Both the position numbers and the translations under genes were made by a program. A stretch of DNA of 64,000 nt, taken from Neoceratodus forsteri (Eukaryota; Chordata; Ceratodontiformes; Ceratodontidae). The notes below the pieces were generated by a model, which searched no databases, was not told where the DNA came from, and was given only the letters and a program-made list of their open reading frames with translations. The DNA is taken from positions 1,396,395,001-1,396,459,000 of the forward strand of contig CM057456.1 of assembly GCA_016271365.2 (NCBI GenBank), read 5' to 3'. This document shows, piece by piece, positions 42,158-52,440 of this stretch. Each line of letters starts with the position of its first letter. Within the stretch, counting starts at the first letter, position 1.

Positions 42158-43300
42158 ATGGCATACTCTCTGGTGCCTCTGCAGGGATCTGCTGACATAG
42201 GTTCGGGGGGCCCTCGTCCACCCAAACCATTGGTCCCTTCGTCTACATGCCTGGCTCCTGAGGACATAGCCATTGCCTGGTTTGGGGTTTCTCAGATGGT
42301 AGCGGGTGTCCCCATGGCAGCTTGGAAGCCATCCACTAGGGCTACATACACCATGAAGTGGAAGAGGTTTGCAATCTGGGCTGTCAGATGCCATCTGGAC
42401 CCTTTTACCTGTCTGGTAAGCCAGATTCTGGATTACCTGATACCCCTATCAAACTCAGGCCTCCAGTATTCCTCCCTCAAGGTGCACCTTTCAGCTATCT
42501 CTGCCTTTCATGAGCCCGTAGATGGTCGTACCATGGCTCAGCTAGATGTGTCCCGTACTTTCCTTAGGGACATCCTGCACTTGAAACCTCCAGTCCATTC
42601 TCCTGTCCTGGTTTGGGATTTAAAATTTGTTTTGGAGAAATTGACCCTGTCTCCATTTGAGCCAGCCACGTCTTGCGAGCTACACTTTCTTTCTTGGAAA
42701 GCATTGTTTTTGGTTGCTGTTACGTCTGCTCAAAGGATTTCTACGCTTTAGGCTCGCTGGTGTGAGGAGCCTTATTTGATTTTTCACAAAGACAGGATGT
42801 CTTTGCGCATGAATCCTAAGTTTCTTCCTAAGGTAGTGGCTGAGTTTATCCTGAACCAATCTGTCCACCTGCCTGTGTATTTTCCAGAGCATGCAAATCC
42901 AGGGTAAGCACTGCTCCATACTGTAGATGTGCATGACATTTTGAAATATTATCTGCTCTGAACTAAGGACTGCAGAAGAACAAAGCAGCTTTTTGTTTCT
43001 TTCACCCTGGGAAGAGAGGGCATTCAGGTTTCCAAACAATGTTTGCCCAGATGATTGGCCCACTGTATTGTGTTCTGCTACAACAAGCATGACAAGGAGT
43101 TGCCAGGGGCAGTGGAAGCTCACTCCACAAGGGCATGGCTATCTCTGTGGTCTGCTTCAAAGGTGTCTCAGCCGCTGACATTTGCACGGCTGCCACCTGT
43201 AGTACCATCCATACTTTCACCAAGCACTGCAGTCTCCTCTAGAGCCTTTAGAGCCCAAGCAGGCTTCGGCTGGGCTGTTCTTCAGGGCCTTCTGTCCTAG
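42158..43300 (+). pseudogene. DIRS-2 tyrosine recombinase
   Basis: 42158-42751 reads the core-binding domain (WKPSTRATYTMKWKRFAIW, YSSLKVHLSAISAFH, FLRDILHLKPP) and the start of the catalytic domain with Arg at 42734-42736 in SAQRISTL. Stops follow. The HxxR motif HSTRAW is at 43121-43132. The region KGVSAADICTAATCSTIHTF, then TKH is followed by TGC (43228-43230), where DIRS recombinases carry the nucleophilic Tyr (HY). The protein would insert circular cDNA by strand exchange. Loss of Tyr plus stops makes it inactive. Confidence 0.8.
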
Positions 43301-43462
43301 GCCTCAGTTGGCATACCACATAGAATTCTTGTAACTCCTTGGGACTCGTTCCTGAGGTGTAACCTGATGACTGAGATATCCCTGAAGAAGGCAGAACCAG
43401 TGCAAGGTTACTAAAAGAAACAAGAACACAAATAGCTGTCCCATGAGCCTTTTTATTTTCCA

Positions 43463-44620
43463 AATCCTTGCAGACAGGAGAAATACCGGAAGATTGGAGG
43501 AATGCAATAATAGTACCAATATAAAAAAAAGGCAGCAAATCAAATCCGTCTAACTATAGACCTATCAGTCTTCCATGCTTCTTATATAAAATAATGGAAA
43601 CAATTATAAAAAAATAGGTTAGAAACAGAACTGCAAAACAGTCCTTTTCAGATTATAATCATCATGGCTTTAAAAATGGTAGGTCGTGTACAACAAATCT
43701 GCTAGCCTTTTACGAAGAAGTCAGCCATGCAGTTTCTAACCACCAGCCAGTGGATGTCATCTTTTTGGATTTCAAAAAGGTTTTTGATAATGTCCCCCAT
43801 GTATGTATAATAAATAAATTAAAATATTTAAATATTGATAATTCAACGGTAAGTTGGATTAATAACTGTCTGTATAAAAGTACTCAAGTAGTAAGAATAA
43901 GAGGAAGTACCCCGGGGACGAGGGAGGTCACTAGTGGGGTTCCCCAGGGCTCTGTCCTGGGACCTGTATTATTTAGCATATTTATATCAGACCTTGACAA
44001 TAGTATTGTAAACTGGCCTGTTAACTTTGCAGACGACTCAAAATTGGGAGCAGTAGTACAAACAAATATACAAATAGACAATCTCAAAAAAGATCTCTCG
44101 GCAGTAGAAACATGGGCCATTACTAATGGCATGAGTTTCAACACAAACAAATGTGTAATTATACACATGGGTAAACATAATAAATCAAATGACTCTACAC
44201 TTATGGGTAAAAAACTAAAGAAAGTGGAGCGCGAAACTGACCTGGGAGTGTTAATTAATACGGACTTTCAGTTTGGAAAACACTGTACAAAAACAGTAAA
44301 AAAACAAACAAAAACCAAAAACAAATTATAAGCTGCATTAAAAATGCATTTGTCTCCAGCGACCCAGTGTTTATTAAATCAGTGTATACATCCTATGTAA
44401 GGCCTCATCGGGACAATTGTTCGGTAGTCTGGAGTCCTCATTTGAAGAAGGATATTTCCAGAATAGAGAGGGTCCAGCATAGAATGACTAGACTGGTAAG
44501 AGGATTTGAGGACATGGTATATACGAGGATAGATTGTAAAAACTTAACTTTCATTCTCTTGAAAGGAGAGGAACAAGAGGAGATATGTTACAGATGTACA
44601 AAATTATCAGAGATCAGGAA
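43463..44620 (+). pseudogene. CR1/L3-like reverse transcriptase
   Basis: Motifs in order: KKGSKSNPSNYRPISLPCF, GFKNGRSCTTNLLAFYEE, VIFLDFKKVFDNVPHV (first Asp), SGVPQGSVLGPVLFSIFISD and FADD at 44026-44037 (intact), then SFNTNKCVIIHMGK and DLGVLINTDFQFGKH. The 193-codon open segment from 43750 to 44331 is the best preserved. RPHRDNCSVVWSPHLKKDIS and RVQHRMTRLVRG follow after a frameshift. The polymerase would perform target-primed reverse transcription; this copy is 5'-truncated and broken. Confidence 0.85.
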
Positions 44621-44687
44621 TTAAGAAACATCATGGGTCTAAGACTATATAATAATATGAGTAGATTGAGATCCACACAAAGATTTT

Positions 44688-44820
44688 CCAGCAGTACAAC
44701 TGGGGCCGCCCACGCCATCACTTGCTGACGTCATCAACCCTATAAAGGCTGTTGTTATTTTGACAATGGAACATTCTGACGATTAACAAATACAAATCTT
44801 CCATTGTCAAAATAACAACA
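44688..44820 (+). repeat. DIRS leader fragment joined to a perfect 21-bp hairpin
   Basis: 44688-44749 matches the DIRS leader (GATTTTCCAGCAGTACAACT, GGGGCCGCCCACG, TGACGTCATCAACCCTATAAAGG). It is followed by TGTTGTTATTTTGACAATGGA (44750-44770) and its perfect reverse complement at 44800-44820, with a 29-bp loop. LINE coding sequence lies on both sides, and the left junction shares AGATTTT microhomology. Confidence 0.75.
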
Positions 44821-45025
44821 GAAGAGGATACTTTACCTATAGGGCTGTTAAGATCTGGAATTTGTTACCGGATGAAGTAGTGGAAGCTCAAACACTAAAT
44901 TAATTTAAAAAGAGACTAGATACATACTTACTGGATTAAAAGAACTGATGCCCCGCAATGGTGGGAGACAGGTTTTATGGGCATGTTGCCGTCTCCTATC
45001 TAGATAACCTAGCATTAAACAGTTT

Positions 45026-45416
45026 TGTAATAACTTACTGTAACAGTAGATCTTTGAGGGAATCTCAGTTATCAGGTCAGCCTTCCCTCTCACCATCCCC
45101 ATTTGGGGTTCTTGCCTCAGACTGGCTATCTGGTGTATCCAGTCTTTCATTTAGGCCTGGGCTCCTCTTCCTCTCTCCTCGGTCCCCCATGGCATGGGTA
45201 TACTCCCTTAGTCTCCGGGGAAAGACCTGAGGAGGGAGCAAAGCCACTCATGCCTTTATAGGGTTGATGACATCGGCAGGTGATGATGTGGGTGGCCCCA
45301 GTTGTATTGCTGGAAAATCTTTATGTGGATCCTGCTTCACCGACGGTGGAGTTCCCATGGTGTGACCTGATGACTGAGATTCCCTTGAAGATCTACTGTT
45401 ACAGTAAGTTCTTACA
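45026..45416 (-). mobile_element. DIRS-derived 391-bp mini-element with about 50-bp inverted ends
   Basis: The left end TGTAATAACTTACTGTAACAG, TAGATCTTTGAGGGAATCTC, AGTTATCAGGTCA matches the reverse complement of the right end (TGTAAGAACTTACTGTAACAG, TAGATCTTCAAGGGAATCTC, AGTCATCAGGTCA). The right half on the minus strand is the DIRS leader: AGATTTTCCAGCAATACAAC, a TATA-like CCTATAAAGG and CTCCCTCCTCAG. No coding sequence remains. It is the DIRS equivalent of a MITE and could be mobilised by a full element's recombinase. Confidence 0.8.
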
Positions 45417-45635
45417 TAATTGTTCTGTCTGGCTCCAAGTGGGGCGTGCACAGTGATGTCTTGGAGGTGTACCCTATTATGGTTTCCCCTGTGACACTGA
45501 GGAGGGTGGCAGCATTGAGCATGATGTCAAAGTTGACACTGAGTGTGGCAACAAAGACTCCTGTTTCTGAGTACATTGCTGATCGTAAGCCTGGTGTTGG
45601 AGGTGGCACTGACTCAGGATTGGATGATATACATA

Positions 45636-46035
45636 ACATAGTAACATAGTAACTGATGGCAGATAAGGACCGCTAGGCCCATCCAGTTTGCCCATTTTCC
45701 TTGCCTGCATCAGTGGCCTCCGACTCTTCTTGGTCATTGGCTTTCGCCTTGCTTTCCCACCTCTAGGGTTCCCTTGTGCCTGTCCCATGCATGTTTGAAT
45801 CTCCCCACTGTGCTGGCTCCCACCACCTCCTAGGGTAGTTTATTCCATGCATCCACTACCCTTTCTGTGAAGAAAAACTTCCACATATTCCACTTTATTC
45901 TCCCCCCCCCGATCTCCTATGCTGCCCCTTTGTCCTAGTACATCTCCTGTACTGAAAGATGTCCCACACCTGGACTTTGTTCGAACCCTTGAGATACTTG
46001 AAGATTTCAATCATATCCCCCACCTTGATGGCCTC
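45636..46035 (-). mobile_element. CR1 3' fragment (minus)
   Basis: ACATAGTAACATAGTAACTG, then TGGCAGATAAGGACCGCTAGG and CCCATCCAGTTTGCCC on the plus strand are the reverse complement of the CR1 3' UTR. Upstream on the minus strand the ORF2 C-terminal reading runs to 46035 (FFTERVVDAWNKLP-like near 45850 and EIFKYLKGSNKVQVWDIFQYR near 45990). The copy is strongly 5'-truncated. Confidence 0.75.
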
Positions 46036-47400
46036 GAGATGAAATTTCCTTTGGAAACGCTGAAAATCTCCGTCACTAGTGATGAATGGGGGTCCCCTGT
46101 GGGACCTGTATGGCTCAGGTCTCCTCATCTGGGGGTTCCCCCAATGGCCACCAATCGAGTCACTCCTTGGATGAAGGAGGACACTCTTTGGGTGAGTTTG
46201 CCTGGCCCTTCCCACGGGTGAGGCCCTCTAAGCAGTTCCGTAGCTTAGGACGCGGTCTGAGACCTTGAGTCTCAACCCCTTCTAGAGGAGCTTCATTGAT
46301 TTCTGGAAAGGATGCCCTCACTGATAGGCTTCGAGGGGCCTCTAACTTGGAAGCAATACCAGGTGTGTGTTGGTGCCTTAGAAGATTGGTATTGAAAGTC
46401 AGATGGGGCCCAGTCCAGGCCTGGCCCTTCTGACCAGTACCGACACTGCCCAGAGGCGGCACCTCATCTCCATCGATGTCCTCCTTTGAGATGGGGTTTT
46501 TTTTATCCACCTCCCTTCTACTGCTGAGTATGCCCTGTACCAGTGATTCCTGGTGGAGATGATCCAGGTGCTTGACCTTGAGCTGTATACAAGCCATGAT
46601 CTGGCAGCCCTGCCATTGGGACTTATTGGAATTCCCAGCTTTGACACTGTGGTCATTTCTCCTTGGCCCAGGGCCATAGAGGAGACATATAGGACAGTAT
46701 GGAGGCACCCCTCTCCAATATAGCCATCCCCAGAACCTCCTCATGCAGTATCGCGCACCCAAGGATCTGCAGGTGAGGTACTTAACCCCACTTTGGGCTT
46801 CAAATACTGCAGGCCCCACTGAAGATACAGAGCTGTGCATGGGACCATCCCCCTAGATGCAAAGTCCACTCACACAGATACCATTGGGAGGAAGGCTTTC
46901 ACCTCAGCACACACCCTCATGTGCGTCTCTGCACAGCAGACACCTATGGTGACCTGTAACTGTTGCCTGTGGTTGCAACTACACAGCTTGTTACCTGTAC
47001 TGCCACCAAGCAAGACAGGCAGGCCATTGACCTTTCTGCCTGGGGTCTGGAGGTAGCATGGCATGAGCTGCTGGCATTTTACGATGCCATCGAGGTGGCC
47101 TCCAGACTGGTAGGAACTGCAGTCTTCATCAGACAGATGGCATGGCTACACGGCACCTTTGACCCAGCGTAAAGTGCTTAACTCACACTTCCAGTAGGCT
47201 AATTTCTTCTTCCCCAAGGTCAGGCAGGAAGTATCGGGGAACACTCCTGCTCCTGTGCCACAGAAGCCTCTGCCTGGCTCTGACCAGTCTCAGGTTTCGC
47301 CAGACTTGTGATGAGCCCCTGCCCTCAGGTGTCCTCCTGCACACAGAGAGCTGAGGGTATCTTTTTACCCTCAGCATGAGCCAGTTCCTACCTTAGGAAG
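46036..47400 (+). pseudogene. Possible gag-like sequence of a DIRS/YR element
   Basis: Fragmentary plus-strand frames read SHPQNLLMQYRAPKDLQV (near 46720), DAKSTHTDTIGRKAF (near 46855) and AIEVASRLVGTAVFIRQMAW, then LHGTFDPA (near 47090-47165). The order resembles the helical part of gag in some DIRS elements (RSxAxAVxxRRxAWLRxxxF), but the match is loose. An inverted-repeat motif follows at 47427. Function and family are uncertain. Confidence 0.35.
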
Positions 47401-47426
47401 AAGGGAAGCTTGGAACCCTGACCAAT

Positions 47427-47529
47427 AAGTGGGAATCATTGATAAAGATTGATTCTTGGGAGATATGAAAATTACATACTTATCACAACTTTGGTCTTCC
47501 AGAATATCTTCACCATTGATTATCATACT
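47427..47529. repeat. Imperfect hairpin related to 52640-52705
   Basis: AAGTGGGAATCATTGATAAAG at 47427 pairs imperfectly with CTTCACCATTGATTATCATACTTG ending at 47529 (in two words). The right arm, CATACTTATCACAAC, GGTCTTCCAGAATATCTTCACC, is similar to the reverse complement of 52640-52705 (CATACTTACTGTAAC, GATCTTCCAAAATATTTTCACC). These are probably DIRS-type terminal repeats. Confidence 0.5.
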
Positions 47530-48534
47530 TGTTTACCATCCCCCGACCTAGTAAAGCGAGGACCTGTAGTTAGCTCACCCTGTTTGTGTTGGGTGACACT
47601 GTCTAGTGCCACATGTCTCTCCCGAGTTGTCACCAGTGTGGGGTAACATTGTGAAGAAAGGGGGCTTGGGACCCATTACTGGGTTCTCAACAGCCCCCCA
47701 AAAAACTTACAAAAATTGGGATAAGGGTCCTCTTCAAGGTCCCCATACTAAACAAAAAAAGGGTGTGGGGAGGTAGCTCCCTCCTTTTCTTTTCTTGTCC
47801 TCCTCCTCCTTGCCTGGGTTATATTCTCCTTTCTTTGATTATATCCTTATTATTTGCTAAATGCAGCCTGTGCTTCTGGACCATATCCAGATCTGACTCC
47901 ACTTGGCAGCAGCACTACTTGTGAAGGATTGCTGTGCACCAGATTGGATCATGTTATACTAGCCTAGCTTAGCGTACATCTCAGTTGTTGCAAGAGAAGC
48001 AGGACAGTCTTTCTAATGGTTTACTTTTCTGGCTATGCCAGGCTACTCCTATTGGTTGCTATGTCTTCTCTCTCTCTCTCCTATGTCAGCTAAGCTAACC
48101 AACTACCGTTAGGAAAAACTGGGGAGATGGGTACATCGTGACTCCCGTGGGCTGTTCAGCCCTGCAACTCCACATGCAGCAGAACTCCATTCCTCCTTTT
48201 TCGTCTGGAGGAAAAAGAGGGACATAAATTGACTGATTTTTCAGTCCGTTCTCTATCTGGTGGCACGAGGTTGCCTTTTAGGAGTCTGTGTGGTTCATTT
48301 CTATGTGGGGTGTATTGATGCAATCTCAATTCCAGTGGGGTCCCAGTTGTTGGGCATACCGCTCTTAGTTTGCCTGCCAGAGTCACATGCTTCAGGGTTG
48401 CTGCCTTACTGTCACTACCCATCTACTGTCTGGCTAGAGGTGTGGAGGATTTGATTCCATACCCAACTACCTCTTTGTGCCACCAAGTGTGCCCATCTCT
48501 CTATCTAGAGGTTGGCAGTCGGGTTTTGTTATTT
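47530..48534. other. No recognised feature; short CT microsatellite
   Basis: No coding motif was recognised. A CT-rich run lies at about 48066-48081. This DNA flanks the LINE on its 3' side. Confidence 0.35.
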
Positions 48535-48769
48535 ATTTTTCCTGTATTTCATTTTCATTTCATTTATTTTATACTGAAAGATCTATGGGCAATGCCCATT
48601 TTCACAGACATCCAGTTTCAAAACATTTAACATATAAAGACATCTTAATAGAATATAAGCACATTTAAAAATTACAGGCTAGCCAGGACAATGTAAAACA
48701 ATTACATCATAATTAGAAACTAGGTAAAACACCTACAAACAGAATTAATAAACATGTTTCTTCCAAGTA

Positions 48770-49610
48770 CTGTCTTAAAAAACAGAAATTTTTGAACAAC
48801 ACACAACACTACTAGGTAAATCATTGTAAAGTTTTGGAGCTACAAAGGTCAGAGACTTTTGGGCAAACATAGTACAATAAAATGGAATCTGAAAGGAATT
48901 TTTAATTAAAGACAAGTATTGGAAATTAGGGGAGATTACTGGAAACAAACTAGAAATGCTATTGGGAGGTAGTCCCAGCTTGAATTTATGCAAAAAGATC
49001 AGGGACCTAATATTAAACCTCTCAGTAAGTGATGGACATTTACATGAGTTATATAATAAACAATGATGTGTCAATCTTAACTGTCCAGTTGCAAAACATA
49101 TTGCTGAATGATAAGTTGCCTGAAGTTTAGTTAACAATTTTTCTGAAGTACTGTATACGAGTAGACTATTGAACCATAATTTATCGTAGAAAAAAAAAGA
49201 GAGTTAACAGGGTTCTGGTTTCAACCGTAAGATGTTTTCTTATTCGATAAAGGAAACCCAATCTTTTATGAAGTCTGATGACTAAGTCCAAAATATGGAC
49301 TTCAAATGAAAAATAAGGATCCAATATTTGCCCCAAATATTTGAACTCCTTAATGTACTCAATCGATAAACCATCATTATCCAAAATGTGAAATTCAGGA
49401 ACTGAAAGTTTCCTATGTATGGTGAAAACCATGATTTTGGTCTTAGCAGAGTTCAAAACCACTTTATGTAAATCAAACCAGTGATACAGTAAACTCCTTA
49501 AGAGCTGGTAAATTGGCCCCTGTGCAAAACAATACCACATCATCTGCGAAAATAATTAATTCTGTTTTAGAGAAAACAGTTGACGATGAATTAACAAAAA
49601 CAGAAAATAA
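48770..49610 (-). pseudogene. LINE RT palm end, thumb and C-terminus (3' piece)
   Basis: The minus-strand reading LLFSVFVNSSSTVFSKTEL, IIFADDVVLF (FADD; plus 49539-49550), KTKIMVFTIHRKLSVPEF, KEFKYLGQILDPYFSFEVH and RLGFLYRIRKHL continues the RT. After a frameshift the C-terminal part (49137-48775) has QATYHSAICFATGQLRLTHH, FNIRSLIFLHKFKLGLPPN and FVAPKLYNDLPSSV. The protein would be the LINE polymerase. Stops at 49184 and the insertion inactivate it. Confidence 0.8.
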
Positions 49611-51890
49611 CAAGCATTTGTCAATGCCGAATGTTTGCTTGCTGGCATTGGCATTGGTAGTGTAGGAGTTACAGAGCTGCATAATAAGAATGGCAGTGAA
49701 GTACTGAATTGAAGCCAACCCCACCACCGCCACCCTGCAGAGACTGACGGGCATTGGGGTGTGCCTTTGGGTCGTCAGGCATAACGGCCACGTCATTTCA
49801 CCACACCCTACTCTGCATACACCGACAAGTGTCACGGTGTGCCTTGGGGTCTTTGGCCCTTATGTGCACCCCATTCCATCAGGAAATATGGTGAGATGGG
49901 TGCGGTATAGGAAAATATGGTGAACTTTGGGGCCAAAGAGTCCAAGGCACACCTCGATGCCTCTCACTGGCTGCAGGGTGTGGAATGTTATGAGCATTAC
50001 AGGCGAGAATCCCAAGTCACACCCCCTGATGCCTGTCATTCTCTACAGGGTGGGGCGTTATGGTCGGAAACCCTAACACCTCAGGCATTTGTTGGTATTT
50101 TCACTCCAAATTTTCAACATGGTTTTTTTGTGACCCCCACCTAATGAACAGTGGCAATATCAGTTTGTTAGCGGAAAGCTGCTTTTGCACACCGGCTACA
50201 GCATTTAGCACCACAGGGGCAAAAACACATTCCGAGCAGGATGTGAAAAATGACAGCTGTACTGTTTATGGGGAGGTGTAAAAATGGCAATGTTGAAAAT
50301 CTGCAGTGAAAATATAAAAAAAAATGGTGAAGTCACTAGCGTGCATAGAAACTGTGCAACGCACACCCATAATGTAATTAGTTTGGGGATTTTTTACAGC
50401 AGATTGTCACCCAGGCATTTTGGGACCTCCGATCATGAACAGTGTAACTGTGATTTTCTTTATCTCTCCCGAACAATGATTTCCCACAACGACCACGCAT
50501 TTCTGCGCTGAAAGTGTGAAAACACATTTCGGCCATGTTGTGAAAAATGACAGCTGTAATGTTCATAAGGAAGTTTGGAAAAATGCCACTGGTGAAAATC
50601 TGGACTGAAAATATTACAAAGTCATGAACTTACGAGGGTGTGTGGAAACTGCGCAATGCCCACTTGTAATACAGTCATTTTATGGACTTTTGTCACCAAC
50701 TTTTCAACGTAGCCATTTTAAGACCTCTGCTCATGAACAGTGTCACTGTGATTTTCTTAATCTGTCCCAAACATTGCTTTCACACACCGACAGCACCATT
50801 GTGTGCTACATGTGCGGAAACACATTTTGGGCGAGATGTGAAAAGTGGCAGCTGTACTGCTCATAAGGAAGTGTAATAAAATGTCAATGTTGAAAATCTG
50901 GTGTGCAAATATTAAAAATTTGCAAACTTGCGAGCGTGTATAGGAACTGCGCAATGCACGCTCATAAAACAGTAATTTTTAGGAATTTTTTCACCAAATT
51001 TGCAACATAAGCTTTTTGAGAGCTCACCTTATGAACACTGGCACTGTCGTTTCGTTACTCGGTCCCGAAAGGTGATTTCGTGCAGTGACTGCGAAATCAC
51101 CCTTCCGGCCCGATTAATGCCATGACAGTTCAAGAATTCATGAGGAGGGGTCCCAAAAACCCAATGTTGAAAATTTGGTGCCAAGATTCCAAAAAATGCC
51201 TGAGATATGCATTAAAGTTGAAAAAACCCTATTTATTGCATTATACAGCTTACCGGCATTTCCTCAGTTCATGGTCGGCTTTGAAGAAGTGCAGATGTGT
51301 GCCTGGTCCACTGAAGATTGTCGGCGAGCTCGAAGGTAAGTATGGGGTGGGGTGTGTGGGAGGCAGGGTGCACAGTGGGTGGGCAGCGGGGTGGGCAGGG
51401 AATTTTTTTACAGTTTTTTTTTTTTTTGTGGCCAGACGATGCAGGACTTGTGCCATGCTGGGGTGGGCTCCCAGCGTGGCAGCTGGAGAAAAACTGTTTG
51501 GGGGCCTGGAGCCAGCAGGGGATTGGGCACCCCCATTGGCCATACGGACTTGTGCCATGCTGAGGTGGGCTCCCAGCGTGGCACCTGAAACGTTTGTTTG
51601 GGGGTAGACTGGCCGGGGATTGGGCTTGTCCCGGCCCTTTGGTGCGTGGGGAGGCGCATGAGCAGAAATATCGTGCATGCATGTGTGAGGGCGCTGCTCA
51701 GTGAAGCGGAGCTCTCCCATTCAACTGTATGGCGCTGCATTTTCAACTGCTGTCATAGACAGCTACAGCATTCTTTGGAGAACCGCGGCCGCGCCTGCAA
51801 ACACACTGACTGAATTGGAAGACGGCTGCCACACCTCCGAAAACTCGGATGATGGCACTATGTTTCTTGCACATGCGTGCAAGCAAACAT
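49611..51890. mobile_element. Element X copy 2, inserted in a LINE reverse transcriptase
   Basis: TAA occurs at both edges (49608-49610 and 51891-region ...CATAAA), suggesting a 3-bp duplication. Both ends carry GTTTGCTTGC in inverted orientation (49632 and 51880). From the left: a leader with two GTGCCTTTGGGTC / GTGCCTTGGGGTC words, four direct units (anchors near 50127, 50410, 50700, 51008), an inverted partial unit (51060-51180), GC mini-hairpins (51443, 51552) and a right end identical in order to copy 1. No protein is encoded. Confidence 0.75.
50100..51180. repeat. Element X tandem array and hairpin (copy 2)
   Basis: Four units of about 290-300 bp share CATGAACAGTG, AAACACATTTTGG-type and AATGACAGCTGTACTGTTCAT blocks. 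The last unit (from 51000) is followed by its partial reverse complement (GCGAAATCACCC, CCATGACAG, GAGGGGTCCCAAAAACC, ATGTTGAAAATTTGG), making a hairpin at about 51000-51180 equivalent to copy 1 at 11914-12085. Confidence 0.75.
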
Positions 51891-52440
51891 AAAAATGGTC
51901 CAAGTATGGAGCCCTGGGGGACGCCACAACTTATCTGATCTTGTTCCGAAAACCCCCATTAACCACCGTTTTTTGACTTCTAAGTGAAAGGTAGTTTCCA
52001 AACCAGGAAATCACCTCCCTAGAAAAGGAAACTCTGGATAAACAATTAAGGAGTTCAGTGTGATCCACTAGATTGAATGCCTTGGTGAGGTCCACAAAAG
52101 CCGCTGCCACACATTTCCCTTCATAAGTGGCTCTAGTGGCTTGGCTTGTGAACCTCACCAAGGCAGTCTCTGTGTTGTGGTGGGGTCGAAACCCATGTTG
52201 TGACTCTGTCCATAAATTGTACTTTTCCAAGTGGTCAGTAACTTGGTCAAGCACAATTTTCTCTAAAATTTTTGAGAGGGGAGCTAAGAGAGAAATCGGA
52301 TGATAATTATTGATATTGGACCTAGGACCAGTTTTAAAAATAGGTTTAACAATAGAACTCTTCCAAGTCCCTGGATGAACACCATTGCAGAGAGAATAGT
52401 TAAACAATTTATATCCTTTCCCTTTGGGCTAGGGAATCTC
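51891..52440 (-). pseudogene. LINE RT, fingers and palm (5' piece)
   Basis: The minus-strand reading NGVHPGTWKSSIVKPIFKTG, NYHPISLLAPLSKILEKIVL, SQHGFRPHHNTETALVRF, AAFVDLTKAFNLVDHTEL (first Asp) and SWFGNYLSLRSQKTVVNG is open over 158 codons (52407-51931). A stop at 51931-51933 is followed by GVPQGSILGPFL-like sequence up to the insertion edge. Similarity in style to the LINE at 24.1 kb is clear, but they are distinct lineages. Confidence 0.8.

Larger units (their letters stand above)
37666..43387 (+). mobile_element. DIRS-2: nearly complete DIRS tyrosine-recombinase retrotransposon
   Basis: The left end (GATCTTCAAGGGGG, TCTCAGTTATCAGGTCACACC) is inverted at the right end (GGTGTAACCTGATGACTGAGATATCCCTGAAG, ending 43387). 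Between are a leader with a TATA-like TATGAAGG (37805), gag (37889-39889), RT/RNase H (about 40010-41858) and a tyrosine recombinase (42158-43300). This is the DIRS gene order, without DDE integrase or LTRs. A LINE 3' fragment sits in RNase H (about 40936-41575). All frames are damaged, and the presumed catalytic Tyr codon is TGC. Confidence 0.85.
43395..44960 (+). mobile_element. CR1/L3-like LINE with a small DIRS-derived insertion
   Basis: The fragment starts inside RT (GEIPEDWRNAIIVPI) and ends at the ORF2 C-terminus (YRAVKIWNLLPDEVVEAQTLN, FKKRLDTYLLD) near 44940. At about 44688-44820 it is interrupted by a DIRS leader piece and a hairpin. The 3' end lacks CTATGTTT repeats, so it is not from the same CR1 subfamily as 16-23 kb. 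It starts 8 bp after the DIRS-2 right end. Confidence 0.75.
48535..52440 (-). mobile_element. L2/Rex-like LINE (minus), split by element X copy 2
   Basis: Two pieces of one 5'-truncated LINE lie on the minus strand: 52440-51891 (RT blocks 1-4) and 49610-48535 (RT block 5, thumb, C-terminus and 3' UTR). The junction falls in GVPQGSILGPFL / LFSVFVNSS, that is, within the RT palm. The 3' end on the minus strand is A-rich (AAAATAAATGAAATG at about 48560). Removing 49611-51890 restores the RT order. Confidence 0.8.

Noticed and set aside
51250..51746. ORFs of 112-161 codons on both strands
   Set aside because: They overlap in all frames over GC-rich mini-hairpins of element X copy 2 and have no domain.
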